Of a stretch of 64,000 nt of DNA, positions 43,875 to 54,602 are shown one piece after another. The position numbers and the translations under genes are program-made. The stretch spans positions 1 to 64,000 of the forward strand of contig CAJNDT010006140.1 in assembly GCA_905221615.1 (NCBI GenBank), read 5' to 3'. The notes beneath the pieces are model-generated. The model saw only the letters and a list, made by a program, of their open reading frames with translations. It was not told the origin of the DNA and ran no database searches. Position 1 is the first letter of the stretch, and the number at the start of each line of letters is the position of its first letter. This DNA is from Symbiodinium sp. CCMP2592 (taxonomy: Eukaryota; Sar; Dinophyceae; Suessiales; Symbiodiniaceae).

Positions 43875-43987
43875 ACTTGGAGGTTCATGGGTAGTTATAA
43901 GTAAGGTTATAAGTAGGGTAACTCTACTTAGAACCCATATTAGGGGACTTATAACCGCACTTATAACTACCCATGAACCCTCCAAGT
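43875..43987. repeat. Palindromic element, family B, copy 8, with 22-bp target-site duplication
   Basis: The element runs ACTTGGAGG to CCTCCAAGT. The 22 bp immediately before it (43853-43874) and after it (43988-44009) differ at two positions and share CTAACTACCTGAGTT. Confidence 0.95.
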
Positions 43988-44002
43988 ACCAGAACTAACT
44001 AC

Positions 44003-44330
44003 CTGAGTTGCCCCCTTGCAAGTGCTCTATCCGAACTTTGGCCAGCTTCCCCCACTTCTTCGCCATCGTGTGAAGACGAGACCCCCACCAGCAGCTCCGT
44101 CAGCGGCATCGGAGGCTCCCTTGTGTGGTTCAGGGCGCTTTGATGTGAGCATCGTGCTCTGGTGGCGCAGGCGCAGGCTCCGTCGAACCATGTCTGGACG
44201 ATGTCCTCGTCCTTGGCCGTCGAGTCCGACAGCTCAAGGCCTGATGCCATGAGCATCCAGAGGCACATGTCCAATGGAAGTTGTCCCCACTTGGAGCACT
44301 TGATTGGTCTTCCACCTCTAGCCGCCCACC
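44003..44330 (-). CDS. Exon of an unidentified minus-strand gene
   Basis: The minus frame includes KWGQLPLDMCLWMLMASGLE and DEDIVQTWFDGACACATRAR, then an acidic/Ser-rich tail (SSSHDGEEVGEAGQSSD). The donor is AACTCAG^GTAGTT at 44003/44002. The 5' border is approximate. I do not recognise the family. Confidence 0.48.
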
Positions 44331-44439
44331 TCCTCCTTCGTGGCCACCGCTCTCAAGAGTCCGTTGAGTGAACCTGAACGGATAAGAAGGGCGAGTGGGC
44401 TGATCCAGCTCGAATTGTCCTTCACCCGACATCCTCATC

Positions 44440-45185
44440 GGCCAGCTACATAGCTGGGTACTGAGAACAAAAGCAGGTCGGATGTCCTAGGGATGCACAA
44501 AACGAACCCACATGTTTTAGGGTTCAGGGTTAGATGCCTTTCACATTCACAGGCCAAAGCAAACTTACTAAGCAAGCAAGTCCTGACTTGCTGAAATGTG
44601 CCATGAAAACCCTAAACCCTAAACCTAAAAACCCTGATACCCCCAAACAGGCAGATCCCCGAAGCCCCGAACTCTGAAACCCCAAGCCGCAAACCCTGAA
44701 ACCTAGCACCTTAAACGCCCAGAGTCTCCTATGGAGACAATATGAATCACTTCAAGTCAATAGAACCAAACCTCAGCATGGCCTTAGAAGCCTAATAAGT
44801 CGTACACAAGCCCCCGCTTAAACCACAAAGGCAAAAATACAAACCGAAACACTCGACACACCTGAACACTCAAAGCCCCAAATTTCTTAAGGCCTAACGG
44901 TTTAAAGACCGCTTACAGAACCCTTCAAGACACCCGCAAAACGAACCCCAGACCCTCATGTGCAGCCCTCTCCCCCTAGCCTTAGGGCATCCTTACGGAG
45001 CCCTGATAGGAACCTCTTAAAAGGAAACCTTGGAGATTCCCAACAAAGGTATCCTCAAAGAAACCGATTCAGGAACCCATTACAGGAACTCCAGCAACCG
45101 TTATGAATCCCAAAACGAGAACCCCTTTTAGGAACCCGTTAAAGAACCCGAAAAAATACCCGAAGAGGAACCCTCATTGGAAACC
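44440..45185. other. No supported gene
   Basis: C- and A-rich sequence with many AACCC motifs (degenerate CCCTAAA), notably 44600-45180. Probably intronic. Confidence 0.45.
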
Positions 45186-45187
45186 TA

Positions 45188-45262
45188 CATGCGTTGAGCC
45201 TGGCGAAGGCCTTCTTCGTTGAGCTCCTCGGGGTGAAGAACACCGGAGTCAAGCGGCGTCAT
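45188..45262 (-). CDS. Exon-like segment, minus strand
   Basis: The frame reads KKHMTPLDSGVLHPEELNEE then GLRQAQRM. Hydrophilic and protein-like, preceded on the sense strand by CCCTAAACC-like sequence. The plus frame (LSLAKAFFVELLGVKNTG) is also open. Confidence 0.38.
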
Positions 45263-46280
45263 GTGCTTCTTGAGGTTTTTGTTTGCCAAGGGGTTTGGGT
45301 TTTAGGCTCAGGGTTTAAGGTTTAGGGATTGGGTTTTAGGGTTTAGGGTTTCCTTTCACAGCTATAAGAAAATGAATCCTGCAGGTGTTCCTAGACGGTT
45401 AAAGTTTTCATGCTTTTTGCTGGGGGCCTCAGAGGTTACATGCGGTTCTTGATAGAGGGGCGTCTGCGGTTTTACGTATTCAGGAGTTTCGGGTTTAGGG
45501 TTTTGGGAGTCAGGGATTCCTGGCTTAAGATTTCGGGTTCAAGTTGAAGCATGTTTCCCTGGGCGGAAAAAGTATAAACTTGTATTTCATAAGGATTCCT
45601 TTAAGAGAAAAGTATGCAAGTATGGTACTACAAAGCCCAGTTCCACAACCACAAGGACGCCTCAAACTGGGTGTAGCATTTTTTGGGGGGGCCGTAAACC
45701 CTAAACCCTAAACCCTAATCCCTAAACCCTAAACCCTAAACCCTAAAACCGAGGCGGCCCAGGGTTTGGGATAGGACGTTCGGGAGAGCTTCTGGGTTTT
45801 TTTCTGGGAGCTTCTGGGTTTCTGTTATGGCTAATACCCTAGCTAATATGTTCTATGTAACAGACCCTAACCATAAAACTAGGTATCCTAAAAAAGGGGG
45901 TAGGGTATGAGCATGAAGATTTGAGATCCTCAGTTCGGGGTTTAGAGGCTCTGGGTTGGGTTTTATGGGGGCTTGATGGCTGTAGCCTTTGCGGCTCTGA
46001 GCATGCGGCTTTGGGAATCGGGGATTTCCTGAACCTGGAGTCACAATACGGATCCTTTCCCAAAGGGTCCAATGTACCGATATACTAGAATGTAGGGTTT
46101 CCATTTTGGGAATTACTATTATGCCTTAGGGAAGTATCCCCCATAACAGTACATAGGACCCTTTGGCTTATACTTCCGAAACTGTGAGATCCCGAAAGTT
46201 TAGCCAGTAGGATTGCCAGCTCGCTTTGTTTTTCGAACAAGCGGGGGGACCCGGAAGCCCCCTTGGGGACGTGGATATGT
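45263..46280. other. No supported gene
   Basis: TTTAGGG patches (45295-45355, 45480-45520) and a CCCTAAA array (45695-45750), plus one family K element at 46060-46166. Confidence 0.45.
46060..46166. repeat. Palindromic element, family K, copy 3
   Basis: CCCAAAGGGTCCAATGTACC at the left and GTACATAGGACCCTTTGG at the right, inverted relative to the copy at 35631. Confidence 0.88.
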
Positions 46281-46415
46281 CATAGGGATCCTTAGGGGTG
46301 TAGGGGGAGGGGGGGTAAGGGGCCTTAAGGCCCATAATAAGGACTAATAAGGCCTATTTAAGGAAATTATAGTCCCCTACACCCCTCCCCTCTACACCCC
46401 TAAGGATCCCTATGA
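46280..46415. repeat. Palindrome around CATAGGGATCCTTAGGGGTG
   Basis: The left arm CATAGGGATCCTTAGGGGTG is inverted as CACCCCTAAGGATCCCTATG. Inner arms carry GTAGGGGGAGG and CCTCCCC-type tracts. It ends about 33 bp from the donor of the exon at 46448-46505. Confidence 0.92.
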
Positions 46416-46447
46416 ATATGACGACGTAACAATTGTACATATCATAC

Positions 46448-46505
46448 GCCGCAGATGCAACCCAGCAGCATACCGCCTGACTTGAACGACGTCGTTGTTG
46501 GAGGC
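46448..46505 (-). CDS. Small exon, minus strand
   Basis: It encodes ASNNDVVQVRRYAAGLHLR. Acceptor GCAAGAG^GCC, donor TGCGGC^GTATGA. The palindrome at 46280-46415 lies in the following intron. Unidentified. Confidence 0.42.
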
Positions 46506-46609
46506 CTCTTGCTTGCATCGTTGTTAGCTTCGGGATAATAAGTTTAGCCTTCAACTGATTTTTAAAAGGGTTCCCGAGAATCCAGGACCCAAGTTCAGCC
46601 CACACGAGT

Positions 46610-46715
46610 AGCATATAGTAAAAGCCAGAAAGTTGGAATATGATTATCCTAAACCCTCTATGGTAAATTATAGGGTATACTACCCTGAAACCATAGTCCA
46701 ACTTTCTGGAGTTCC
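46610..46715. repeat. Palindrome around CCAGAAAGTTGGA
   Basis: CCAGAAAGTTGGAATATG at the left and GTCCAACTTTCTGG at the right. The word TCCAACTTTCCGGAATT at 4341 may be a relic of the same family. Confidence 0.75.
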
Positions 46716-46719
46716 CTGT

Positions 46720-47400
46720 AGCTCCTTGTTGCGCAAGCCCAAAGAACTCCCTTGGATTTCAAAGGCCACCAGCTCAGGTGGCCATGCGATGCGACCCCTT
46801 AAATCCTAAACCCCCAGGCGCTAAAAACCATAAAGCCCTAAAGCCTGAACCCAAATTAAAACTCCAAGACCTAAAACCACAAAGCCCTTAAGCATGAACC
46901 CTGTTTCAAACCCCAAGCCCTAAAACCATGGAGCACTAAAGTTTAAACCCTAACTAAAAAATAACTCCCTGGGGAGAGAACCCACTTGCCTTAAAGCGCC
47001 TTGCACACGTCACTATGAGAAATCCTTTGATAAAGGGCCTCGATCATTAGAACAGGGTTTAGCGTACATTGTCACACACATACCTTTATAGAAAGGAGAC
47101 CTAAGGACAAATATCATTACTACTTAGTCAGGCCTCCATATTCGTCTTTTGACCCAAAGACCTAGTGGCAGTAAACCTACGGAGTAGTATCACTAGATAC
47201 TCAGGCCTCTATATTGACCTTAGGACGGGTGGCAGGCCTAACGTTGCTCGCTACGTAGGCTTTGGTATTAAGCGGCTCCAAGTTCCCAAGTAGCCCCTTA
47301 ACAACGAAGGTACCCTTTTGTACTACAATTTCTTTCATAGGGGAGCACGGAAAGAACCAGGGCAAAAGGGTGCTACTGGGGAATCTCTGGTTTGACGGCA
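46720..47400. other. No supported gene
   Basis: CCCTAAA-like patches (46800-46960), a family G relative at 47034-47143, and an imperfect inversion at 47285-47395. Confidence 0.45.
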
Positions 47401-47406
47401 TCCTGT

Positions 47407-47503
47407 AGAAGGGACCCCCACCCTGTAATAGTGACTATATGGATTATATTAGGGCCCTCTTATATTCCTATTATACCACTATTACAGGGTGGGGGCCCCT
47501 TCT
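47407..47503. repeat. Palindrome around AGAAGGGACCCCCACCCTGT
   Basis: The left arm AGAAGGGACCCCCACCCTGT is inverted as ACAGGGTGGGGGCCCCTTCT, followed inward by AATAGTG and CACTATT. Confidence 0.95.
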
Positions 47504-47599
47504 AAGGTATCCTTGCCATCACCTTACATAGCCTCGGGGTCGATGTTGATGCTTGCCGTGGCGGCACTGATATTGACGATGCACCGACGATGATTCACT

Positions 47600-47685
47600 A
47601 AACTGACCATGGCAAGGCTGATGATGATGATGATGACGACAATGATGACGACAATGATGACGATGATGATGGTGGGTGAGGATGA
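47600..47685. repeat. GATGAT/GACGAC triplet patch
   Basis: A short imperfect triplet repeat; on the minus strand it encodes His runs. Confidence 0.8.
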
Positions 47686-47689
47686 TCCT

Positions 47690-47782
47690 GGTCTTAATCA
47701 TGACGAAGAGTTTCATCTTGGTGAAGCCGAGGTCGCCGACGGTGTTTTGATGATCACGAGCATTGGAGAAAGCTCTTGCAGG
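47690..47782 (-). CDS. Exon-like segment, minus strand
   Basis: After AACCCTGCAAG^ the frame reads NARDHQNTVGDLGFTKMK then LFVMIKTR. CCCTAAA repeats precede the acceptor. It grades into the His-encoding triplet patch. Confidence 0.35.
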
Positions 47783-47882
47783 GTTTAGGGTTTAGGGCAG
47801 GGTTTAGGGTTTAGGATTTAGGGTTTAGGGCGCAGCGTGTTGGAGAAAGCTCTCTCTCTTTCTCTTCTTCTTCCTCCGCAGC

Positions 47883-48075
47883 GTGAAGATGGGAGCAATC
47901 TACCGTGCCATCCTGCGTCCTGAAATCCGAACTAAAACTCTGCATCAGTCCGAATACTTAAGCCTCAAGATCCCTGCGATGATGGATAGATGGATAGACG
48001 AGGCACGACTTGAGGGGTTTACGGAGATAACAGACCTGTTCATCATTAACCGAAGCGAAAAAGGACAAGTATAAA
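47883..48075 (+). CDS. Exon-like segment, plus strand
   Basis: A pyrimidine-rich tract and CCTCCGCAG^CGTGAAG acceptor precede VKMGAIYRAILRPEIRTKT, and the frame continues to a stop at 48074. The acceptor is strong; coding content is plausible only for the first part. Confidence 0.35.
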
Positions 48076-48189
48076 GCATGCATAGAGGTTCAAGCCTAAA
48101 CCCAGAAAGCCCCACATCTTCAACCCTGCCCCAAAAACCTAAAGACCAGACACTTCAAGCCCTAAACCCCAAGCCCCCGGAAGCCCTAA

Positions 48190-48250
48190 ATCCTGTATCC
48201 AAAGGCAGGTACAGGAAGCTCGAAGTCTTCGATGAAAGAATACCGCACCT
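48190..48250 (-). CDS. Exon-like segment, minus strand
   Basis: The frame reads EAQVRYSFIEDFELPVPAFG. CCCTAAACC precedes it and TTTAGGG follows it on the sense strand. Unidentified. Confidence 0.4.
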
Positions 48251-48487
48251 GGGCTTCGCTTCTTGGGGGTTTAGGGTTTGGGGTTCTGGGTTTAGTAGGG
48301 TAGTGGGTTTAGGGGGGTTAGGGTTTGGGTTTAGGGGGAGCTTCCTGTGGCTTCTGATTCAGGGGTCCTGCCGGCACTCTTGTAGGGTTCATGTTTAAGA
48401 CAGCATATAGTCAACCCCAAAAAGCCGGAAACCGGATCAGGGACAAGTAGTGCTGGGATTCCCTATACATTCCTCTTAAGGATTGAT

Positions 48488-48617
48488 CCAAGGGTAAAAG
48501 GAGGGACCGTTAGGAAGGACCCCTAGGTATATACCCTTAATGTAGCTATTATATACCCATTATATAGCCCATTATAGGGTAGGGGTCCCCATTAAGGCTC
48601 CCTCCTTTTCCCCTTTG
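48488..48617. repeat. Palindrome around CAAGGGTAAAAGGAGGGA
   Basis: CCAAGGGTAAAAGGAGGGAC at the left, TCCCTCCTTTTCCCCTTTG at the right; inner arms GGACCCCTA and TAGGGGTCCC. Confidence 0.88.
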
Positions 48618-48721
48618 AATTGAGGCTATTGGGTGTGCAGCCTAGGGGCTTCTACTACTATAGTGCGCCGTAATCGTGCGCTTACAGAACGCTCAAAGAT
48701 CATCTGATCTATGAGTTTTTC

Positions 48722-48812
48722 AGACTCCTTTAAAAGAGCCCTACGAGGAACCTTTAAAGGAGCCCTAAGAGGAACCTTTAAAGGAGCCCTAAGAGGAACC
48801 TTTAAAGGAGCC
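48722..48812. repeat. 24-bp tandem repeat, about four copies
   Basis: The unit contains TTTAAAGGAGCCCTAAGAG. Eight codons long, so the minus strand is open through it (APLKVPLR repeats). Confidence 0.88.
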
Positions 48813-48859
48813 CCTTTCTGGGCTTCAGGGTTTGTTTGGACTTTCGGGTCCATGGTTCT

Positions 48860-49376
48860 GTTAACAGAAACCTTGTAGCAGCCCTTGCACTAAACCCTAA
48901 ACCCCTCAACCCAAAACCTCTTAACCCCCAAACCCTAAACCCTAAACCCCTAAGCCCTAAAACCCATTAGTTAGCCTTAGCCCCACGGCCTGACATCCAT
49001 CGGAACCTTAAGGTAACCCTCTAGAACCCTTGTAGAACTCTTATGGGAAACTCAAAGAGAATCTTTATAGTCGCGCTTACCATAGGAACCTAGTAGACCC
49101 TAAACCCTATAGGTATAGAACCGTCGAAGGAACCCCATGAACCCTCTCAGAAACCCTTGGAACACCCTCCAAGGAACCCTTGTTGATCCCTCTCAGGAAC
49201 CCTTATTAAAGAACCCTCCGAGAAGCCCTGTCTTAAAGTAACCCTTGACCTTACACTAAACCTAAACCCTAAACCCGTAGACCCCAAACTCATTAGCCTC
49301 GAGGCCCACAGAAACCCTTTAAGGAACCCTTGTAGCACCCTTTATGGAACCCTTATAGAAGCCTTTAAGGTGTATA
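48860..49376. other. No supported gene
   Basis: Degenerate CCCTAAA and GGAACCCTT motifs throughout. No exon. Confidence 0.5.
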
Positions 49377-49480
49377 GGAGTTTCCGAAAATAGGGGACCC
49401 TAATATAGTGCCCTAAATAGTAGGGGGATCCTTATAATAGGGACCCCGAAATAAGGCACCCCTAATTTTCGGAAACCCCC
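49377..49480. repeat. Palindromic element, family E, copy 3
   Basis: GGAGTTTCCGAAAATAGGGG at the left and CCTAATTTTCGGAAACCCCC at the right. Confidence 0.9.
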
Positions 49481-49495
49481 GATATACAAAACAAA

Positions 49496-49756
49496 AACCT
49501 AAACCTTAAACCCCAAACCCTAAACCCTAGACCCTAAACCCTAAAACCTAAACCCTAAAACCCTACACCCTAAAACCTAAACCCTGAAACCTAAACCCTA
49601 AACCCCAAACCCTAAATCCCAAAACCCTAAAACCCTAAAAACCCTAAACCCCAAAACCCTAAAACCCTAAAACCCCAAAACCCTAAAACTCTAAAACCCC
49701 AAAACCCTAAAACTCTAAAACCCTAAACCCTAAAACCCCCAAACCCTAAATCCTAA
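49496..49756. repeat. CCCTAAA telomere-like array
   Basis: CCCTAAA and CCCTAAAA units. It faces the TTTAGGG array at 49837-49968 across an exon-like block. Confidence 0.97.
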
Positions 49757-49779
49757 ACCTTCGGGTACGGCTTCAAAAC

Positions 49780-49835
49780 CGAGGGGCCGGTCGCATGAGC
49801 GTCTTCGCAAACATGTCAAGGCTCTCCTCGCAAAT
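49780..49835 (-). CDS. Small exon between opposed telomere-like arrays
   Basis: The frame reads ICEESLDMFAKTLMRPAPRF. Acceptor ACCCTAAG^ATT, donor CCTCGG^TTTT or CCTCG^GTTTT. On the sense strand CCCTAAA repeats precede it and TTTAGGG repeats follow. Unidentified. Confidence 0.45.
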
Positions 49836-49836
49836 C

Positions 49837-49968
49837 TTAGGGTTTAGGGTTTAGGGTTTTAGGGTTTAGGGTTTAGGGTTTTAGGGTTTAGGGTTTAGGG
49901 TTTAGGGTTTAGGGTTCTAGGGTTTATAGGGTTTAGGGTTTTAGGGTTTAGGGTTTAGGGTTTAGGGA
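49837..49968. repeat. TTTAGGG telomere-like array
   Basis: Tandem TTTAGGG with occasional extra T. Confidence 0.97.
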
Positions 49969-49981
49969 TCTTATGCGAGAC

Positions 49982-50077
49982 CCAAGAGTAACCTAGGCAT
50001 AAAAAGGGTGGGATAAAGGGGGTTATAAGGGAACCTAAACCCTAAAAAAGGGAATAAGGGCCTACTCTGGGTCCTAG
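49982..50077. repeat. Palindromic element, family D-like, with 10-bp flanking duplication
   Basis: It runs CCAAGAGTAACCTAGGC to GGCCTACTCTGGG. TATGCGAGAC stands on both sides (49972-49981 and 50078-50087). Confidence 0.9.
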
Positions 50078-50087
50078 TATGCGAGAC

Positions 50088-50750
50088 TTGAGCGTTTAAA
50101 ATAGGGTGGGGGGGGTTAGGTTTCAGGGTTTAGGGGTTTAGGGTTGGGGGTGTAGGGTTTAGGGTTGCGCGTTTAGGGTTTAGGGTTCAGGGTTTGGGGT
50201 TAGGGTGTAGAGTTGAGGGTTTAGGGCTTTAGAGTTTAGGTCAATGCAGTTGGGGGTCGAGGCTGCAGATCTTATGATCCAGATCAGATCGGCATTTAGG
50301 GAACACTCTCACCACGGGAGAACAGATACTTCATTTTCATGGGCAGGGTAACTTAGACTTCGCGATAGGTTGAGCTTTGCCTACATAGCAGCGGGTTGCA
50401 CTGACACCATTTCTAGCACAGCTACTCTGTCACTAAAACAAGCGAACCTAAAATCTGAAGCCGAAACAATGCAAAATCATCGGACACTAAGCAGTATGCC
50501 TGGGCCCTTCGTGGCACAGCTATTAACGTACATGACTCCAATGTCTGCATGTACTGCTACGTAGTAGGTTCGGGACGCAACCTTACACAGCCCCCCTCCC
50601 TCTAGGTCCCATTAGCGATCAACAAGATGTCTCTGCTCCTGGACGCCGGTCTGTAAAGACCAAACCTGTGGCTTCACCTGGTCCACTTGGCTGAGGGGAG
50701 CGAGCCGGTTTGATATGTTCTTAGCTGTCTCGCTTTACTCTCATTATTAT
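50088..50750. other. No supported gene
   Basis: TTTAGGG patches to 50240, then unique sequence. A plus frame at 50370-50564 is open but has no splice or family support. Confidence 0.45.
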
Positions 50751-50839
50751 TATTTTAATCGTATTATTATTATTATTATTATTATAATTATTATTATTAT
50801 TATTGCTCTTCTTCTTGTTTTATGTATACGCACAAGCTT

Positions 50840-50881
<42 letters not shown>

Positions 50882-50976
50882 TATATATATATACATATGC
50901 ATGTATGCATGTATGTATGTATGTATGTACGTATAAATGAACAAATATGCGTGTATGTATGTAAATAGTAGACCTA

Positions 50977-51016
<40 letters not shown>

Positions 51017-51070
51017 TATGCTTATGCATACGCGAGTGCGTGCGCGTGTGCATGCGCATGTGCGTTTTCA
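50751..51070. repeat. ATT, AT and GTAT microsatellites
   Basis: (ATT)n at about 50757-50803, (AT)n at 50843-50895 and 50979-51009, with GTAT repeats between. Purine-pyrimidine alternation continues to 51065 (CATGCGCATG). Confidence 0.93.
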
Positions 51071-52115
51071 TATACATTTTCGCGCGTTCATGTCTTTCTG
51101 CTAGGGGGGTGATTCAGGCCAGTATATATGGAGACGCCAGGATGTAGGGCTTTACGGTTTACGGGTTAGGGATTGAGGCCCAAAGGCCTCGGGATTTCGG
51201 CATGCCTTCAGGCCAGGTTTGGGTGTTTTGTTACAGCACCCTACTCCGCCTGCCACAGGTTTTGAGCGTTTGAAGAATCGGGTTTAGGGCTTCGAGTTCA
51301 GGGTTTAAGGGTTTAGGGACGACCACGCCCTCTGCCTTCGAGTTTTATGTTTTGGTGCTTTAGGGTTTCGGCGCGTCTGGGCTGAGGCTTTCAGTCCTTT
51401 TGGGCTCAGGCTTAGAGCCTAAACATACTCGGGCTGATGCTACACAAGCCCCAACCCCACACACCTTAACCCCCTACGTGCAGGTTGATGGGCGGATATT
51501 TTTGTGGGTTTACAAGTATGGTACCTATAGTACTTATAAACCTCCATGAACCTCCAAGTACTGTAAACCCTGGCAGAGCCGTTCCGAATCGGTGTCCGCA
51601 CCCTGTTGCCAATGGAACTTAAGAGCGCATAGAATAGTACAGTATATTCAATAAGCAATAATCCAGTCTTGGAGTCTACTGCTGTGTAGCTACATTCTCA
51701 TGTCTGGACTGTATAAGAGAATACTCCTATACTGTGTATTCAGATACCAGTACTCGGCTCTCAACGATTCGAGCACAGGTTTGGTTGGTGTGTGTTACAC
51801 CATAGCTATATATGGACCAAGGGATTCCGGAATTATACTACAAAGCCTAAACCCCAAACCCTAAAAAATTAGACCCTCTATCAGGGTCCCGGAATCACCG
51901 ATGTTTCCGACCTGCTCCCCGCGTGAGCCGCGTACTTGCAGGGGATTACCTCCATAGCACCTGGTTTAGGATTTATAGGATTTAGGGCAGTGGCTTGGGA
52001 AGCGAGAGAGTAAGAGAATGTGCCGAACTCGGTTGCTGCGTTCAGTTCCAGAGTCTGCGAAGTATGACATACACGCAGCAAGAAGCCTCCGCCGGAGGAT
52101 TTAGGCTGGTTTTTG
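51071..52115. other. No supported gene
   Basis: TTTAGGG-like patches and a family B fragment near 51500-51560. No clear exon. Confidence 0.45.
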
Positions 52116-52118
52116 CAG

Positions 52119-52179
52119 AATGGTTGTGATCGATGGGATGTCTGCCGTGTTGACCAGACCCATCCCACTCGTTCCGCAG
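52119..52179 (+). CDS. Small exon candidate with strong splice sites
   Basis: TTTTTGCAG^AATGG at the start and CCGCAG^GTAAGTTT at the end. Two frames are open (NGCDRWDVCRVDQTHPTRSA and MVVIDGMSAVLTRPIPLVPQ). Protein unidentified. Confidence 0.38.
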
Positions 52180-52860
52180 GTAAGTTTGATCCAGGGGCTT
52201 CACATACATGTAGGGATCTGCATTTCTTGTCGTCAGCTTCAATAGTCCGCAGCTTCAGCACTCCACAATCTCCAAGAATCGCTGGGAAAACAATTGCAGA
52301 GCATACACATACCCAGACCGACAACAAGTTTTGAAGTCATGTCTGGTCACCCCTCACAACACAGATGCTGGCTGCAAGGGCTGCTTAGACACATGAAGCC
52401 TGAACCTTTCCTGTGAAGATGACAGCTTTGCAAAGGAACGCCAGGAAAACACAGAAAACAAGACCAACACTCCATACAGCCAAATGCACCACTCCGCACA
52501 GCAAGAAAAGGCTCCAAGAAACAGCTCATCACGAACGGTCTTGAACATGCTCAACGTCTCCGAAAACTTCAAACAAACACTCACTACGCTGACTTGTCAC
52601 TACATAATTTGCCCTGCCACTAAAGTCACTAAACACAATGCTCAAGCCCATACCTGCAAGTCCGAAGCAAACCTTAAACCCTTAACCCTGAACCCTATAC
52701 CCTAGACTCTAAACGGTGGACAAGCTGGGATGTCCAACTGTGGCGGATACGGTCCGTCAGGTGGCACGACAACCTGTCGAAAGCAATCATGCAATCGGTA
52801 GTAGTGGTGTAGTGGTAACAATGAGACATAACCGCCAGAATATACATGATCAGATCAGGA
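52180..52860. other. Unassigned, may contain exons
   Basis: Non-repetitive sequence with open frames on both strands. I could not support a gene. Confidence 0.35.
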
Positions 52861-52879
52861 CCAGCTTTAGAAAACAGCA

Positions 52880-53002
52880 CTAGTACTCGTAGTAGTCGTG
52901 GTCGTGGTCGCGGCAGTGGTACGTAGTGGAAGTGGTAGTATTATTATTGTTATTCTTCTTAGTAGTGGTAGTAGTAGTAGTAGTAGCAGCAGCAGCAGGA
53001 GC

Positions 53003-53069
<67 letters not shown>

Positions 53070-53200
53070 CGTAGCAGCACTAGCAGCAGCAGCAGCAGCA
53101 GTGGCAGTAGCAGGAGCAGTGGCAGTGGCAGTGGCAGTGACAGTGGCAGTGACAGTGGCAGTAGAAGTAGCAGTAGTAGTAGTCGTCGTCGTCATTCGAG
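52880..53200. repeat. AGT/GTG/CAG compound triplet array
   Basis: (AGT)n at about 52965-53070, then AGC and AGTGGC repeats to 53185. Long frames are artefacts. Confidence 0.95.
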
Positions 53201-54602
53201 AAACTGGATGTGAGTTCATGGTTGTCCACTTCAACAAGCTAGCTATGGTTGTTTGCAAAGCCCTCTAATGGCTTGCTTTGAACTTCGGAAGTCTCCGAAT
53301 CGAGGTTTGGTGTAGCCTCCGTGTATCCAAGACTGACATAAGCCAGAGCATTGGAGCATGACCTGTAGTCTCGATGGTAGTTCCTTTTAATGGTTACCTT
53401 CTAAGGTTCTAATTACATTAAACCGGTTCGACCAAGCAAGGAACTACAATGGAGACGATAGGCAGCATACCCGCTTGCAGCTCGGCGGATTGTTCGAAAT
53501 TACCACACAAAGCAAAGTCGCACTAAGCACCTTTCCAAATCGACTCGTGGTGTTTGGTGGCGCGATGTGCCTGGTGGTGTCATCTGCCTGTGCCAATGCC
53601 ACGGAGCCTCCAACCTGAAATCCTGAAACCTTAACACTTTAAACTGGGTTGTTGTTAAGGGATTTAGGTGGAGTTACCATAATAAGGAAACCATGTTAAT
53701 TATTTGCTGTAGATACCTATCATGGTAACTTAAAATTTAAGCTCCTTAACAAAAACCTATGGTTTCTAAGGCTGAAGTCGGGTGCCCTAGACCACGAAAC
53801 TGCCTTAATCCCCTACTCGCAACAAGACCATCGCGTTTGGCAGGCTCCGGCAGGTGCATGTGACGGCTCCCAAAGAAGCAGGGCCTCTTACTACTACTTC
53901 AAGTAACATTTACATGCATGGGTCCAGAAAATCAACTCTCATTGCGGGGGATGGAGTCGCAGGCTCGAAATCCTAAACCGTAAACCCTCCTGGCTCTAAA
54001 CCTTCGGCCCGAGCTCTTTTGGGGGCTCTAAAATAGTCAGGAGCGCTCTTCGCTCAACTACTGAAAAAGATGCTGCGAGGATCCACTCCAGCCGGCCCTA
54101 GAAACGTCTCCGTGTCATGCTAGGTGAAATAAGCACGTCAATACCCATCGGGTCCAAGTACCAATATAGAAGGTTCTTAGTAGATATTTGGGCCCCAAAG
54201 TATTTACTATACCGTACCGGAACTTGGACCCTTTAAGATGTACGAATATCTACAAACTCATGTTCGGTCGCTGCTTGTTTAAATGTATTAAACGACTTTC
54301 CTGGTGCACTGCGGCCGTAACCCACAACGCATAGAAAGCGCCCGGATCGATGGCTCTTGGGGTACAGGCTAAACAGTCGGAAGACGCGGCATCCTAAGAA
54401 AACAAGCCAATAGTGAGGAATGCCCCCCTGTTACCTACACGAGCCCGAACTTGTACAACATTTTGTGAGCAGAATGCACGCACGAGATCGACATAAGCCC
54501 CAAACCCTGAACACTAAAACTTAGACCTGTGTGCCTGAACATGGGTAGTTCTCTGAAGTAAGGCTCCCTTTAGGGTCCCGTCCCAATTGAGTTTAGGGAA
54601 CT
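53201..54602. other. Two or three diverged palindromes, no supported gene
   Basis: A family H relative at 53383-53460, an inversion at 53656-53750 (GTTGTTAAGG and CCTTAAC arms) and a family J copy at 54150-54233. The rest is unassigned. Confidence 0.45.
54150..54233. repeat. Palindromic element, family J, copy 3
   Basis: GGGTCCAAGTACCAATATAG at the left; CCGTACCGGAACTTGGACCC at the right. Confidence 0.75.

Noticed and set aside
50370-50564. Plus-strand 64-residue ORF.
   Set aside because: No splice borders, no telomere-like flanks in the usual arrangement and no family similarity.
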